A stretch of 64,000 nucleotides of DNA. It comes from Leeia aquatica. GTDB lineage: Bacteria; Pseudomonadota; Gammaproteobacteria; Burkholderiales; Leeiaceae. The position numbers were made by a program, and so were the translations under genes. Positions within the stretch are counted from its first letter, which is position 1. Every line of letters starts with the position of its first letter. The notes beneath the pieces were generated by a model, which saw only the letters and a list, made by a program, of their open reading frames with translations, was not told where the DNA came from and did not search any database. The stretch is taken from NCBI RefSeq assembly GCF_012641365.1, contig NZ_JABAIM010000002.1, forward strand, positions 186,001 through 250,000, read 5' to 3'. Shown here piece after piece: positions 27,062 through 35,770 of the stretch.

Positions 27062-28462
27062 TTACAGCATCTGCGGGTAGAGCAGCTCCAGTCGCTGCCG
27101 CGCGCCAGGGTAGTCCTCCCGTTCGTGGATATCTTGCTGCAGGAAGGCTTCCATTTGCGGGATCAGCGCGATGGCCCGGTCCAGAATCGGGTCCGCCCCC
27201 CGGCTGTACGCCCCGACATTGATCAGATCACGATTGCGCTGGTAGCGTGAATACAGGTACTTGAACTGGCGAACCTGCTGCAGCTCCTGTGGGTCGATCA
27301 GGTCGGTCATCACCCGGCTGATGGACTGCTCAATGTCGATGGCCGGGTAATGACCCTGATCCGCCAGCTGCCGCGACAACACGATGTGGCCATCGAGAAT
27401 GGCACGAGCGCTGTCCGCAATCGGGTCTTGCTGGTCATCCCCCTCCGACAGCACCGTGTAGAAAGCCGTAATGGAACCCGACCCCGCTCGGCCATTGCCT
27501 GCGCGCTCCACCAGCCGTGGCAGCATGGCAAATACGGAAGGTGGATAACCTTTGGTGGCGGGGGGCTCCCCAATCGCCAGAGCAATCTCGCGCTGCGCCA
27601 TGGCGTAGCGGGTAAGTGAATCCATGATCAGCAGCACATTCTCGCCCCGGTCACGGAAATACTCTGCCAGTCGGGTGGCGTAGGAGGCGCCGTGCAGCCG
27701 GATCAGTGGTGGTGCATCGGCAGGCGCAGCCACCACCACCGAGCGTGCCAGTCCGGTCTCACCCAGGATATTCTCGATGAAATCCTTGACCTCACGCCCC
27801 CGCTCGCCGATCAGGCCCACCACCACCCGATCCGCCTCGGTATAGCGCGCCATCATGCCCAACAGCACACTCTTGCCGACGCCGGAACCGGCAAACAGAC
27901 CCAGACGCTGCCCACGCCCAACCGTGAGCATGGCATTGATGGTGCGCACCCCGACGTCCAGCGTCTGTTTTACCGGCATCCGTTCCATCGGGTTGTAAGG
28001 GCGGCTACCCAAGGGCACCAACCGCTCAAAGCGCAAAGGGCCTTTGCCGTCCAGCGGGCGGCCAATGCCATCCAGCACCCGGCCCAGCAGCCCTTCACCC
28101 ACCGGCACTTGCCGGCCCTTGTCTTCACCCGCTGCCGGGCGGTAATAGGTTTCGCCAAAAGTTGGGGTGTGCTGGCCCAGCGCTTCCACCGGCACCACCC
28201 GTGCCCCTGCCTCCAGCCCGTAGGCATCCGACAGCGGCATCAGGAACAGTTTGTCACCGGCAAAACCGACTACTTCGGCTTCAATCTGGAATTCACCCGC
28301 GTCAATCCGGCAACTGCTGCCCACCGGCAAGCGCAGCCCGATAGCCTCCAGCACCAGACCGGCGGCACGCACCAGACGCCCAGCGCTTTGCCACGGCTGC
28401 ACATCGCCTACCGCAATGGCGGCATCCTGCAGGTAACGCTGATAATCAGTCAGGCTGTGCAT
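27062..28462 (-). CDS. fliI: Flagellum-specific ATPase FliI
   Basis: ATPase of the flagellar type III export apparatus, related to F1-beta. Walker A in [17 protein letters not shown], Walker B in [21 protein letters not shown], the [16 protein letters not shown] segment and the [14 protein letters not shown] signature are present. 466 residues from ATG 28462 ([11 protein letters not shown]); longer readings run antisense into fliH. It overlaps fliH by 17 nt. Unlike most fliEFGHI clusters no fliJ follows: the stop abuts the convergent phosphoesterase gene. Confidence 0.96.
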   Translation of the reverse strand: MHSLTDYQRYLQDAAIAVGDVQPWQSAGRLVRAAGLVLEAIGLRLPVGSSCRIDAGEFQIEAEVVGFAGDKLFLMPLSDAYGLEAGARVVPVEALGQHTPTFGETYYRPAAGEDKGRQVPVGEGLLGRVLDGIGRPLDGKGPLRFERLVPLGSRPYNPMERMPVKQTLDVGVRTINAMLTVGRGQRLGLFAGSGVGKSVLLGMMARYTEADRVVVGLIGERGREVKDFIENILGETGLARSVVVAAPADAPPLIRLHGASYATRLAEYFRDRGENVLLIMDSLTRYAMAQREIALAIGEPPATKGYPPSVFAMLPRLVERAGNGRAGSGSITAFYTVLSEGDDQQDPIADSARAILDGHIVLSRQLADQGHYPAIDIEQSISRVMTDLIDPQELQQVRQFKYLYSRYQRNRDLINVGAYSRGADPILDRAIALIPQMEAFLQQDIHEREDYPGARQRLELLYPQML

Positions 28463-29129
28463 GGCCTTGCCCCAGTGCGGCCAGCACGCGCTGCCACCGG
28501 GTTTCCAGTGTAGCATCCACACTGCCGCCCGCCGTTTCCAGGCGGCAACCGCCACGGGTCAGCGCGGGGTCCGGTTGAAGTAACCAGCCATCAGGGGCAA
28601 GCTCGACCTGCAAGCTGTGCCGCAGCAAGTCCAGGTCTTCCGGATGCAGATACAGGCGCGGCTGCTCGCCCAGGTAAGGTACATCTGCAATCACTTCCTG
28701 TACCAGTGCCAGCAGCCGCTGTGGCTGCTCACGCAGGGTATCACTCAGCACCTGCTCGGCCATGCGGACTGCCAGGTGCACCAGATCAGCTGCCAGTTGC
28801 TGCTCGGTCTGGCTCACCAGTTGCGACAGGTGCCCCGTCAACTCGGTGAGTACCGCCAGCCGGTGGGTCAGCTCATCCTGCCCCGCCTGCAAGCCCGCTG
28901 CATAGCCCTCGTCATGGGCTTGCTGCTGCAGGGCAGCCAGCTCTTCGGCGGTCGGCATCATCAATACTTCGGGTTCGACCTCAGGCAGCAGTGCTTCCGC
29001 CTGCTGATGGTTCTCGCTTGCCGGGTCGGCTACGGACTCAGGCGGTGCAAGGGGTACACCAAAATTGGTGGTGGGCTCCCAGCGCTGATACTGGGTCAGA
29101 GCCTCTGCCGGGATTACCCTATTCGACAA
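28446..29129 (-). CDS. fliH: Flagellar assembly protein FliH
   Basis: Regulator and stator of the FliI ATPase, analogous to the b/delta subunits of ATP synthase. The N-terminus [24 protein letters not shown] carries the tryptophan segment of FliH, followed by acidic and glutamine-rich helices ([16 protein letters not shown], the GxxxG-like repeat zone) and the C-terminal domain with [10 protein letters not shown]. 227 residues from a TTG at 29129, which overlaps the end of fliG by 11 nt; GGGGA lies 8 nt upstream. No ATG gives a conserved N-terminus. Confidence 0.9.
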   Translation of the reverse strand: MSNRVIPAEALTQYQRWEPTTNFGVPLAPPESVADPASENHQQAEALLPEVEPEVLMMPTAEELAALQQQAHDEGYAAGLQAGQDELTHRLAVLTELTGHLSQLVSQTEQQLAADLVHLAVRMAEQVLSDTLREQPQRLLALVQEVIADVPYLGEQPRLYLHPEDLDLLRHSLQVELAPDGWLLQPDPALTRGGCRLETAGGSVDATLETRWQRVLAALGQGHAQPD

Positions 29130-30117
29130 GGCCTTCGTCCCCACCCTTGCCGCCGAGGACAATCTGACCTTCGTCAGCCAGCTTGCGCACAATCTTCAGG
29201 ATTTCCTTCTGCTCGGCTTCCACTTCCGACAAGCGGACCGGGCCCTTGGCCTCAAAGTCATCCCGCAGCATTTCGGCGGCACGTTGCGACATGTTCTTGA
29301 AGATTTTGTCCCGCAGTGCCTGGCTGGTCCCTTTCAGCGCCAGCACCAGCGAATCGGACTGCACTTCACGTAGCAGCAGCTGAATGCCACGGTCGTCGAT
29401 GTCGATCACGTTCTCGAACACAAACATCTTGTCCTGAATCTTCTGTGCCAGCTCGGGGTCGTATTCGCGGATGGCCTGAATGGCCGACGTTTCCACCACC
29501 GCGCCCATGAAGTTGAGGATTTCGGCGGCCATCTTCACGCCGCCCAGTGCGCTCTTCTTGATCTTGTCCGAGCCGGACAGCAGCTGGGTGAGCACCTCGT
29601 TCAGATCACGCAGCGCCGAGGGCTGGATACCATCAAGCGTGGCAATCCGCAGAATCACATCATTGCGCAGGCGCTCGACGAAGCAGCCTAAAATCTCACT
29701 GGCCTGGTCTTCTTCCAGGTGCACCAGAATGGTGGCAATGATCTGCGGGTGCTCGTTCTTGATCAGCTCCGCCACCGAGCTGGAATCCATCCACTTCAGG
29801 CTTTCAATGCCGGTGTTGTCACCGCCCTGCAAGATACGGTCGAGCAGGTTGGCGGCCTTGTCGGTCCCCAGCGCCATGGTCAGCACCGAGCGGATATACT
29901 CATCGGCAGCACCGAGGTTAGCCCGGTTCATCGAGGCGGCGCGGAAATCACGCAGGACATCGTCCACTTCTTCGCGCGTCACCCCCTCCATCGCCGCCAT
30001 GGCAAAACCGAGCTTCTGCACATCTTTAGGGCCCAGGTATTTGAACACCTCGGCGGCCTCGGTTTCCCCCAGCGACATCAGCAGGATGGCACCGCGTCGA
30101 ACCCCAGCGTCGCTCAT
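29119..30117 (-). CDS. fliG: Flagellar motor switch protein FliG
   Basis: Rotor protein that interacts with stator MotA and with FliF, FliM and FliN. The N-terminal domain RRGAILLMSLGETEAAEVF binds FliF; the EHPQ motif (IKNEHPQIIATIL) is near residue 120; the C-terminal torque domain has charged residues in DDRGIQLLLREVQ and SQRAAEMLRDD. 332 residues. ATG 30117 overlaps the fliF stop as ATGA. Confidence 0.97.
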   Translation of the reverse strand: MSDAGVRRGAILLMSLGETEAAEVFKYLGPKDVQKLGFAMAAMEGVTREEVDDVLRDFRAASMNRANLGAADEYIRSVLTMALGTDKAANLLDRILQGGDNTGIESLKWMDSSSVAELIKNEHPQIIATILVHLEEDQASEILGCFVERLRNDVILRIATLDGIQPSALRDLNEVLTQLLSGSDKIKKSALGGVKMAAEILNFMGAVVETSAIQAIREYDPELAQKIQDKMFVFENVIDIDDRGIQLLLREVQSDSLVLALKGTSQALRDKIFKNMSQRAAEMLRDDFEAKGPVRLSEVEAEQKEILKIVRKLADEGQIVLGGKGGDEGLVE

Positions 30118-31856
30118 GCGTCATCCTCCTTCACGATCCACTCACGGATGATGGTCGCCACCATGCGCGGGTCTTCCTTGGCCAGATTCTTGGCTGTGCT
30201 CAGATTGTCAGCATAGCTGGCGACACGAGCAGCCTCTTCGGCATCTTCACGCTGTCTAGCCTGCTGCTGCTCTTCCGGTGACAGGCTCACCGTATCCATC
30301 ACCTCACCATCCGGCCCAAGGCTTGGCACGCCCGCCGCGCCCCCCTGCCCGGCACCGGCGCCTGCACCGGCCAGTTGCGGCTCCATACGGTAGCTGCTGC
30401 CGGTGAGGTCACGCATCAAGGGGCGCAGCACGCCAAAGAACAGGTAGGCCGCAATGCCGCCAATGACCGCGTACTTCAGCCAGTCCATCCAGCTGAGCGT
30501 AGCCTGCGCCATCACCTTGTCCACCAGCGAAGTCGGTGCCGCGGCAGCCAGCTGGCTATCCGCAAACTGCGCATTCACCACGTTCAGGCTGTCGCCACGC
30601 TGCTGATTGAAGCCCATTGCTTCGCGCGCCAGATTCTCCACCTGCCCCAACTCCTGTCGGGTCAGCGGGACAAAGCTGTCCTTACCGGATACGGTTTTCT
30701 TCTTGTAGTTCACCACCACCGCCACGGACAAGCGCTTGACACTGCCCGTCGGCAGCAAGGTGTGGCTGACGGTCTTGTCCACTTCGTAATTGGTGGTGTT
30801 TTCACGATGGCGCGTGGTGCCACTGCCGGTCGTCGCATTGGCGGTGGTACTGCCGGGCGGATTGGTCGCGGTCAACGGTGCGGTGGCCGCACCCGGCGGC
30901 TGATTGGACAAGGCGCCCGGCACACCGCCCGCCCCGGTGCTGCCATCACCAATGGTTTCCACCGTCTGCTGACTGCGTACCGTCGCTTCGGATGCCGCGC
31001 CATTGGGCTTGAAGGTCTCCGAGGTCTGCTCGGTCTGGGCAAAGTCCAGCTGTGCCGTCACCTGGGCCTTGATGTTGTCCTTGCCCCAGACCGGCGACAG
31101 GATCTCTTCGATCCGTCGTGCAAAGCTGCTTTCCACCTGATGGACGTAATCCAGCTGCTTGGCATCCAGCCCGCCGGGACGGGCGCCTGCCGTGTTGTCC
31201 GACAGCAGGTTGCCGCGTTGATCGACGATGGACACATTCTTCATCGGCAGATCCGGCACGCTGTTGGCGACCAGGTGCATGATGCCGGCAATCTGCGCTT
31301 CATCCAGGGTACGGCCGCCGCGCAGGTTCAGCAGGATGGAGGCGGTGGGTTTTTGTTGCTCGCGGACAAATACGGTGCTCTTGGGAAAGGCCAGATGCAC
31401 TCGGGCCGACTCAATGGCATCAATGGACTCAATGGAGCGCGAGAGTTCGCCTTCTACCGCACGCTGGTAGGATACCTGCTCGGCAAACTGGGAAATCCCC
31501 AGCCGCTGGTTGTCCATCAGCTCAAAGCCCGCAGCGCCGGACTTGGGCAAGCCCTGGGTGGCCAGCTTGATCCGGGTATCGTACACCACGTTTTCCGGCA
31601 CCATGATCACATTGCCGGGTTCGACGGTGTAGGGAATATTCATCTGCTGCAGCGACGCCACCACTGCACCACTGTCCTTGTCCGACAGGTTGGCAAACAG
31701 GGTTTTCTGCGCGGGCTTCTGCGCCCACAGCAGGACCGCCACCACCATCGCCACCAAAGCAGCAACCGCCACCATGATGGCGACCTTGCGGGAGTTGGGC
31801 AGCTCGCTGAAGCGTGTTGTCAGTGCGGAGAAGGGTTGCGTTGCCGCTTGTGCCAT
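30114..31856 (-). CDS. fliF: Flagellar MS-ring protein FliF
   Basis: Builds the inner-membrane MS ring on which the basal body assembles. The N-terminal membrane helix is at about 25-45 (VAIMVAVAALVAMVVAVLLW), then the ring-building domains (LFANLSDKDSGAVVASLQQM; ARVHLAFPKSTVFVREQQ), a low-complexity Gly/Thr/Ala-rich periplasmic loop near residues 290-345, and a second helix near 450-470. The C-terminal cytoplasmic tail binds FliG. 580 residues; the region before ATG 31856 has no clear ribosome-binding site. It lies 18 nt downstream of fliE. Confidence 0.96.
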   Translation of the reverse strand: MAQAATQPFSALTTRFSELPNSRKVAIMVAVAALVAMVVAVLLWAQKPAQKTLFANLSDKDSGAVVASLQQMNIPYTVEPGNVIMVPENVVYDTRIKLATQGLPKSGAAGFELMDNQRLGISQFAEQVSYQRAVEGELSRSIESIDAIESARVHLAFPKSTVFVREQQKPTASILLNLRGGRTLDEAQIAGIMHLVANSVPDLPMKNVSIVDQRGNLLSDNTAGARPGGLDAKQLDYVHQVESSFARRIEEILSPVWGKDNIKAQVTAQLDFAQTEQTSETFKPNGAASEATVRSQQTVETIGDGSTGAGGVPGALSNQPPGAATAPLTATNPPGSTTANATTGSGTTRHRENTTNYEVDKTVSHTLLPTGSVKRLSVAVVVNYKKKTVSGKDSFVPLTRQELGQVENLAREAMGFNQQRGDSLNVVNAQFADSQLAAAAPTSLVDKVMAQATLSWMDWLKYAVIGGIAAYLFFGVLRPLMRDLTGSSYRMEPQLAGAGAGAGQGGAAGVPSLGPDGEVMDTVSLSPEEQQQARQREDAEEAARVASYADNLSTAKNLAKEDPRMVATIIREWIVKEDDA

Positions 31857-31874
31857 AGCCAGGAGACGCTACCC

Positions 31875-32192
31875 TCAAACCTGCATGTTGGAGATTTCCT
31901 GATAGGCGGTGGTGAGCTTGTTACGCACCTGTACCAGGGTCTGGAAAGAAAGGCTGGCCTTCTGCATGGCCATCATCACATCCTGCAGATCCATGCCCGG
32001 CTCTCCGACGGCGAAAGACTGCTGAGCCGACTCTGCCTGCTTTTGCAGATCGTTGACGCGGTTGACCGCCGATTGCAGCATCCCGGCAAAGTCACCCCCA
32101 CTCGTTGGGGCCTCCGTCGCAGTACCACCGGCAGCCTGATCGGCCATCGAGCGCATGTTGGACAGAAGTTGCTGCACGCCGTTTACGTTCAT
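31875..32192 (-). CDS. fliE: Flagellar hook-basal body protein FliE
   Basis: Adaptor joining the MS ring to the rod. 105 residues; the C-terminal half has the FliE signature (DLQDVMMAMQKASLSFQTLV, QVRNKLTTAYQEISNM). ATG 32192 has GGAGGT 7 nt upstream, the strongest ribosome-binding site of the cluster. It is the first gene of fliEFGHI. I find no convincing sigma-54 or sigma-28 box upstream. Confidence 0.96.
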   Translation of the reverse strand: MNVNGVQQLLSNMRSMADQAAGGTATEAPTSGGDFAGMLQSAVNRVNDLQKQAESAQQSFAVGEPGMDLQDVMMAMQKASLSFQTLVQVRNKLTTAYQEISNMQV

Positions 32193-32322
32193 TGCGCGAC
32201 CTCCGTTCTGTGGATGGGTTCAAAGCAGGCCATGCGGCGCTTGCACTACGCCCATCATGACCCTGACGTCATGTTTCATATTATGACACGAGATGCCGCC
32301 TGTGGTGCGGCTTTCTGCCGAA

Positions 32323-32916
32323 TCAGCCCGCCCCGTCGCGCTGGTTGCGGCGATATTGCCACGGTGGCTCTGCCGACCGGTCTGCCCACAAGCCGGAGCC
32401 CTGCCCCTGCGCCTCAGACTGTGCTGACTCATACCGTGAAAACTCCTCGCCCGACTGGCCCTTGCGGGCATACTGCTGGTAGTGCCAGGCCATCCCCTGC
32501 TGCACCTGCCGGAAGTTGACATCCTGCTCGCCCAGCCAGACCTGCCCGACGTTACGGCCATAGCGATCCTGCTCCACCACCTTCACCCGCACTTGCTGCT
32601 GATAGACCAGATCAGACAGCGCCTGCTTGGCACGCATGCCATAGGGCTGAGATTTCTCCGGCGCATCAATAAAGGCCAGCCGCACCTTATAGCGCTGATG
32701 ATCCGCATCCAGCACCGTCAAGGTATCACCATCCGACACCCCGACCACCGTGCCGACGATCTCTCCCGCAGCCGCACGCTGCTGGCCGCCGCGCCCCTGC
32801 CATTGCCAGCCCGCCCACAATGCCAGCAGCAAGGCTACCATGGCCATCAGCCGCGCGATGCCACTACGGGCGTTCAGCAATCGCATGACTGCAGAAAGAA
32901 TCGACTGCCTGCGCAT
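32323..32916 (-). CDS. Thermonuclease-family (SNase-like) protein, membrane-anchored
   Basis: 197 residues. A basic start then a hydrophobic segment (about 22-40, LMAMVALLLALWAGWQW) suggests a signal anchor. Residues 52-175 are an SNase fold: GVSDGDTLTVLDAD, RLAFIDAPE, AKQALSDLV, DRYGRNVGQVWL. The motifs carrying the calcium ligand and active-site Arg/Glu are retained, so it may be an active extracytoplasmic nuclease. ATG 32916 has GGAGG 8 nt upstream. It lies 15 nt downstream of crcB and probably shares its mRNA. Confidence 0.88.
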   Translation of the reverse strand: MRRQSILSAVMRLLNARSGIARLMAMVALLLALWAGWQWQGRGGQQRAAAGEIVGTVVGVSDGDTLTVLDADHQRYKVRLAFIDAPEKSQPYGMRAKQALSDLVYQQQVRVKVVEQDRYGRNVGQVWLGEQDVNFRQVQQGMAWHYQQYARKGQSGEEFSRYESAQSEAQGQGSGLWADRSAEPPWQYRRNQRDGAG

Positions 32917-32931
32917 TTTCCTGCCTCCGAC

Positions 32932-33312
32932 TCAGGCCCGCCCCCACCATTGCTGCGCCTGCCAGAAACCCAGCAGGGTCAACATCACCGAGCCACAGAC
33001 ATGCAACAGGATCATCCCGGTTGCGGCCACCCAGTTACCCTTGAGCAAATGGGTCAGCACTTCTGAGGAAAAGGTGGAAAACGTGGTCAGGCCGCCCAAA
33101 AAGCCGGTCATGATAAACAGCCGCGTCTCCGCTGACCAGTGCGGGTGCGCCAAAACCGCCCCCATCGCCAGTCCCATCAGGTAACCGCCGCCCAGATTGG
33201 CCAGCCAGGTACCGAGCGGCAACCAGCTGGATACCGGGTTCAGCCACACACTCAAGCCCCAGCGCAGCCAGGCCCCCAGCGCAGCCCCCGCCCCTACCGC
33301 CAACCACATCAT
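32932..33312 (-). CDS. crcB: Fluoride ion channel CrcB/Fluc
   Basis: Small dual-topology fluoride exporter. 126 residues with four membrane segments and the family motif GFLGGLTTFSTFS at about residues 70-82, plus GTWLANLGGGYLMG (the conserved Asn) near 34. GGAGAGGG lies directly upstream of ATG 33312. I looked for a fluoride (crcB) riboswitch in the leader and did not recognise one. Confidence 0.95.
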   Translation of the reverse strand: MMWLAVGAGAALGAWLRWGLSVWLNPVSSWLPLGTWLANLGGGYLMGLAMGAVLAHPHWSAETRLFIMTGFLGGLTTFSTFSSEVLTHLLKGNWVAATGMILLHVCGSVMLTLLGFWQAQQWWGRA

Positions 33313-33387
33313 GTCCCTCTCCTGTTGCTGTATCTGGCAGCAGATTGTGCCAGAGCGCTACCCTTGCGGCAGCAAGCCATATGAAAT

Positions 33388-33416
33388 TTGATTTGATTCA
33401 TGCGCTTACGTACAAT
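33388..33416 (+). promoter_or_regulatory. Sigma-70-like promoter for prfC
   Basis: TTGATT (33388-33393), a 17-nt spacer and TACAAT (33411-33416) make a good housekeeping promoter. Transcription would begin near 33424, leaving a leader of about 174 nt before prfC. The leader (to 33597) holds no other gene I can support. The 285-nt gap is shared with divergent crcB. Confidence 0.6.
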
Positions 33417-33597
33417 CGCAAGCCTCTTTCCGGCAAGTGCGCTGCACACTGCCGACCCCGAACCAGGCCCGAGCCATGTAAAACCCCTGTTTTGATCAGC
33501 GGAATACCCGAACATATCATCGACACCGCCCATGCTGCCGGTGTCGCTCTGTATTGCTGTGGCGGCTGCGGTGCCGCCCTTGCCCAAGGCTAACATC

Positions 33598-35193
33598 ATG
33601 AGTCAGATCGCTAACGAAGTCGGCCGTCGCCGGACCTTCGCCATCATTTCCCACCCCGATGCGGGTAAAACCACCCTGACCGAGAAGCTACTGCTGTTCT
33701 CGGGCGCCATTCAGCTCGCCGGCACCGTCAAGGCGCGCAAATCGGGCCGCCATGCCACCTCTGACTGGATGGAGATTGAAAAGCAGCGCGGCATTTCCGT
33801 CGCCTCCAGCGTGATGCAGTTCGACTACCGCGAGCACGTCATCAACCTGCTGGACACGCCCGGCCACCAGGACTTCTCTGAAGACACCTACCGGGTGTTG
33901 ACCGCTGTGGATTCGGCACTGATGGTGATCGACGCCGCCAAGGGCGTGGAAGAGCAAACCATCAAGCTGCTGAATGTCTGCCGCCTGCGCGACACCCCCA
34001 TCGTCACCTTCATGAACAAGTACGACCGTGAAGTGCGCGACTCGCTGGAGTTGCTGGACGAGGTGGAGAACGTGCTGCAGATCCAGTGCGCGCCCATTAC
34101 CTGGCCCATTGGCATGGGCAAGACCTTTCGTGGGGTGTACAACATCCTGCAAGACAAGGTGGTGCTGTTCGACGCCGGTCAGGAGTCGGCCAACCAGCTG
34201 GTCAACGAGGTGATCGACGGCCTGAACAACCCGCGTCTGGATGAACTGTTCCCACTGGAAATCCAGCAGCTGCGCAACGAAATCGAACTGGTGCAGGGGG
34301 CCTCACACCCGTTTGACCTGCAGGCCTTCCTGGCCGGCAAGCAAACGCCGGTGTTCTTCGGTTCTGCCATCAATAACTTCGGCGTGCGCGAGATTCTGAA
34401 TGCACTGGTGGACTGGTCCCCCGCACCGGGTAATCGCCACACCATGCAGCGCGATGTAGCACCGACCGAAGCCAAGTTCTCCGGCTTCGTGTTCAAGATT
34501 CAGGCCAATATGGACCCGAAGCACCGTGACCGCATTGCCTTTGTGCGGGTGTGTTCCGGTCAGTTCGAGCGCGGCATGAAGATGAAACACGTGCGCCTGA
34601 ACCGTGATGTTTCAGCCAACAGCGTGGTGACCTTCATGGCACACGAGCGTGAGCAGGTGGAAGAAGCTTGGGCGGGTGACATCATCGGCATCCCTAACCA
34701 CGGCAACATGCAGATTGGCGACAGCTTCACCGAAGGTGAAGTACTGCAGTTCACCGGCATCCCCTTCTTTGCACCAGAACTGTTCAAGGCCGCCCGCATC
34801 CGCAACCCGCTGAAGATCAAGCAACTGCACAAAGGGCTGCAGCAGCTGGGTGAAGAAGGTGCAGTGCAGGTGTTCAAGCCGCTAAACGGTGCCGACATCA
34901 TTCTGGGTGCCGTGGGTGTGCTGCAGTTTGAAGTGGTAGCCAGCCGCCTGGCCAACGAATACGGCGTGGACGCCGTGTTTGAATCGACCAGCACCGCCAC
35001 CGCCCGTTGGGTCAGCTTCAAGGACAGCAAGCAGCGCGCTGAATTTGAAAAGGCGCTGGTACACCAACTGGCGATCGACGCGGGCGGCAATCTGGCCTTC
35101 CTGGCCACCAGCCGCGTGAACCTGCAGCTGACGCAGGAACGCTGGCCGGATGTGGTGTTTCACGCCACCCGGGAACACGCCGCTCAGCTGTAA
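33598..35193 (+). CDS. prfC: Peptide chain release factor 3
   Basis: GTPase that recycles release factors RF1/RF2 after termination. G1 in [17 protein letters not shown]2 region [13 protein letters not shown]3 DTPGHQDF, G4 NKYD. The effector loop [13 protein letters not shown] distinguishes RF3 from EF-G. 531 residues, typical. I start at ATG 33598 ([14 protein letters not shown]) with AAGG about 9 nt upstream; an extension to 33532 is unconserved. Confidence 0.97.
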   Translation: MSQIANEVGRRRTFAIISHPDAGKTTLTEKLLLFSGAIQLAGTVKARKSGRHATSDWMEIEKQRGISVASSVMQFDYREHVINLLDTPGHQDFSEDTYRVLTAVDSALMVIDAAKGVEEQTIKLLNVCRLRDTPIVTFMNKYDREVRDSLELLDEVENVLQIQCAPITWPIGMGKTFRGVYNILQDKVVLFDAGQESANQLVNEVIDGLNNPRLDELFPLEIQQLRNEIELVQGASHPFDLQAFLAGKQTPVFFGSAINNFGVREILNALVDWSPAPGNRHTMQRDVAPTEAKFSGFVFKIQANMDPKHRDRIAFVRVCSGQFERGMKMKHVRLNRDVSANSVVTFMAHEREQVEEAWAGDIIGIPNHGNMQIGDSFTEGEVLQFTGIPFFAPELFKAARIRNPLKIKQLHKGLQQLGEEGAVQVFKPLNGADIILGAVGVLQFEVVASRLANEYGVDAVFESTSTATARWVSFKDSKQRAEFEKALVHQLAIDAGGNLAFLATSRVNLQLTQERWPDVVFHATREHAAQL

Positions 35194-35210
35194 TTCCACG
35201 CCTTCATGGC

Positions 35211-35237
35211 AGGCGCGCCAGGCTGGCGCGCCTTTTT
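35211..35237 (+). terminator. Intrinsic terminator of prfC
   Basis: A perfect 10-bp stem AGGCGCGCCA/TGGCGCGCCT (35211-35220, 35224-35233) with a 3-nt loop and five Ts. Confidence 0.9.
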
Positions 35238-35770
35238 CTTGTCCGCAAGCAAAATAAAATCAGCGTTCACGCATAATTACCTCACTAATATTTCGCAGGC
35301 TTTGTAGTTTCAATACGCGAAAATCATGCATATCGCCATCTACCTCTCAAGGCAGGATGCGCCTTATACGGCATGATGCGCCGCACAAATGGCAATTCAC
35401 TGTCAAAATCTCACTTGTTTGCGCGCTAACAATGTACCTTTACTACACTTTACTCACCTGTACACAGTAGGCATAATACGGCGCAACTGTAGTGTGCCAG
35501 TCGGCTGGCGCTGCGCATGTGCGCCAGCGCACTGACCCCATCCACAAGGCAAGGGCATGATCCGGTACCGATACGCTGTACAGCATCCCCATCCTCCGAC
35601 CCGCTTGACCCAGCGCAAGCCCGTAGCCTTGGCGTTCCCGGATACTGGCGCTACAAGCTGTTTCTGCCTGATCCAAAACCACCGGCAAACTGACACCTGA
35701 AAGCAGGCCATCCGCCCGCCAACAGGCTATGCTGCCTTTGCGAGACAACATCAAGAGCAAGAGGTCCACG
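35238..35770 (+). other. Long regulatory region upstream of aceE
   Basis: About 530 nt without a supportable gene. Contents: an AT-rich stretch at 35238-35330; GATGCGCC twice at 35356-35363 and 35375-35382, 19 bp apart (about two helical turns); a sigma-70-like promoter at 35449-35477; and a hairpin with 8-bp arms at 35504-35511 and 35521-35528. The aceE leader would be about 285 nt from that promoter. I recognise no PdhR-type site. Confidence 0.5.
35449..35477 (+). promoter_or_regulatory. Sigma-70-like promoter for the pyruvate dehydrogenase operon
   Basis: TTTACT (35449-35454), 17-nt spacer, CATAAT (35472-35477) on the plus strand. The first downstream gene on this strand is aceE at 35771. 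Confidence 0.5.

Noticed and set aside
32193-32322. Sigma-54 or sigma-28 promoter for fliE, and the GTCAT-N10-ATGAC repeat at 32268-32287
   Set aside because: No site with the GG/GC spacing of sigma-54 or the sigma-28 boxes was found; the repeat is short and unsupported.
30375-32519. A 714-codon open frame on the plus strand opposite fliF and fliE
   Set aside because: It is exactly antisense to well-conserved flagellar genes, has no homology-like motifs, and long antisense frames are expected in GC-rich coding DNA.
33313-33387. Fluoride riboswitch upstream of crcB
   Set aside because: The conserved riboswitch core could not be found in the leader.
33345-33593. Small plus-strand frame before prfC
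   Set aside because: It begins upstream of the likely prfC promoter and shows no conserved pattern.
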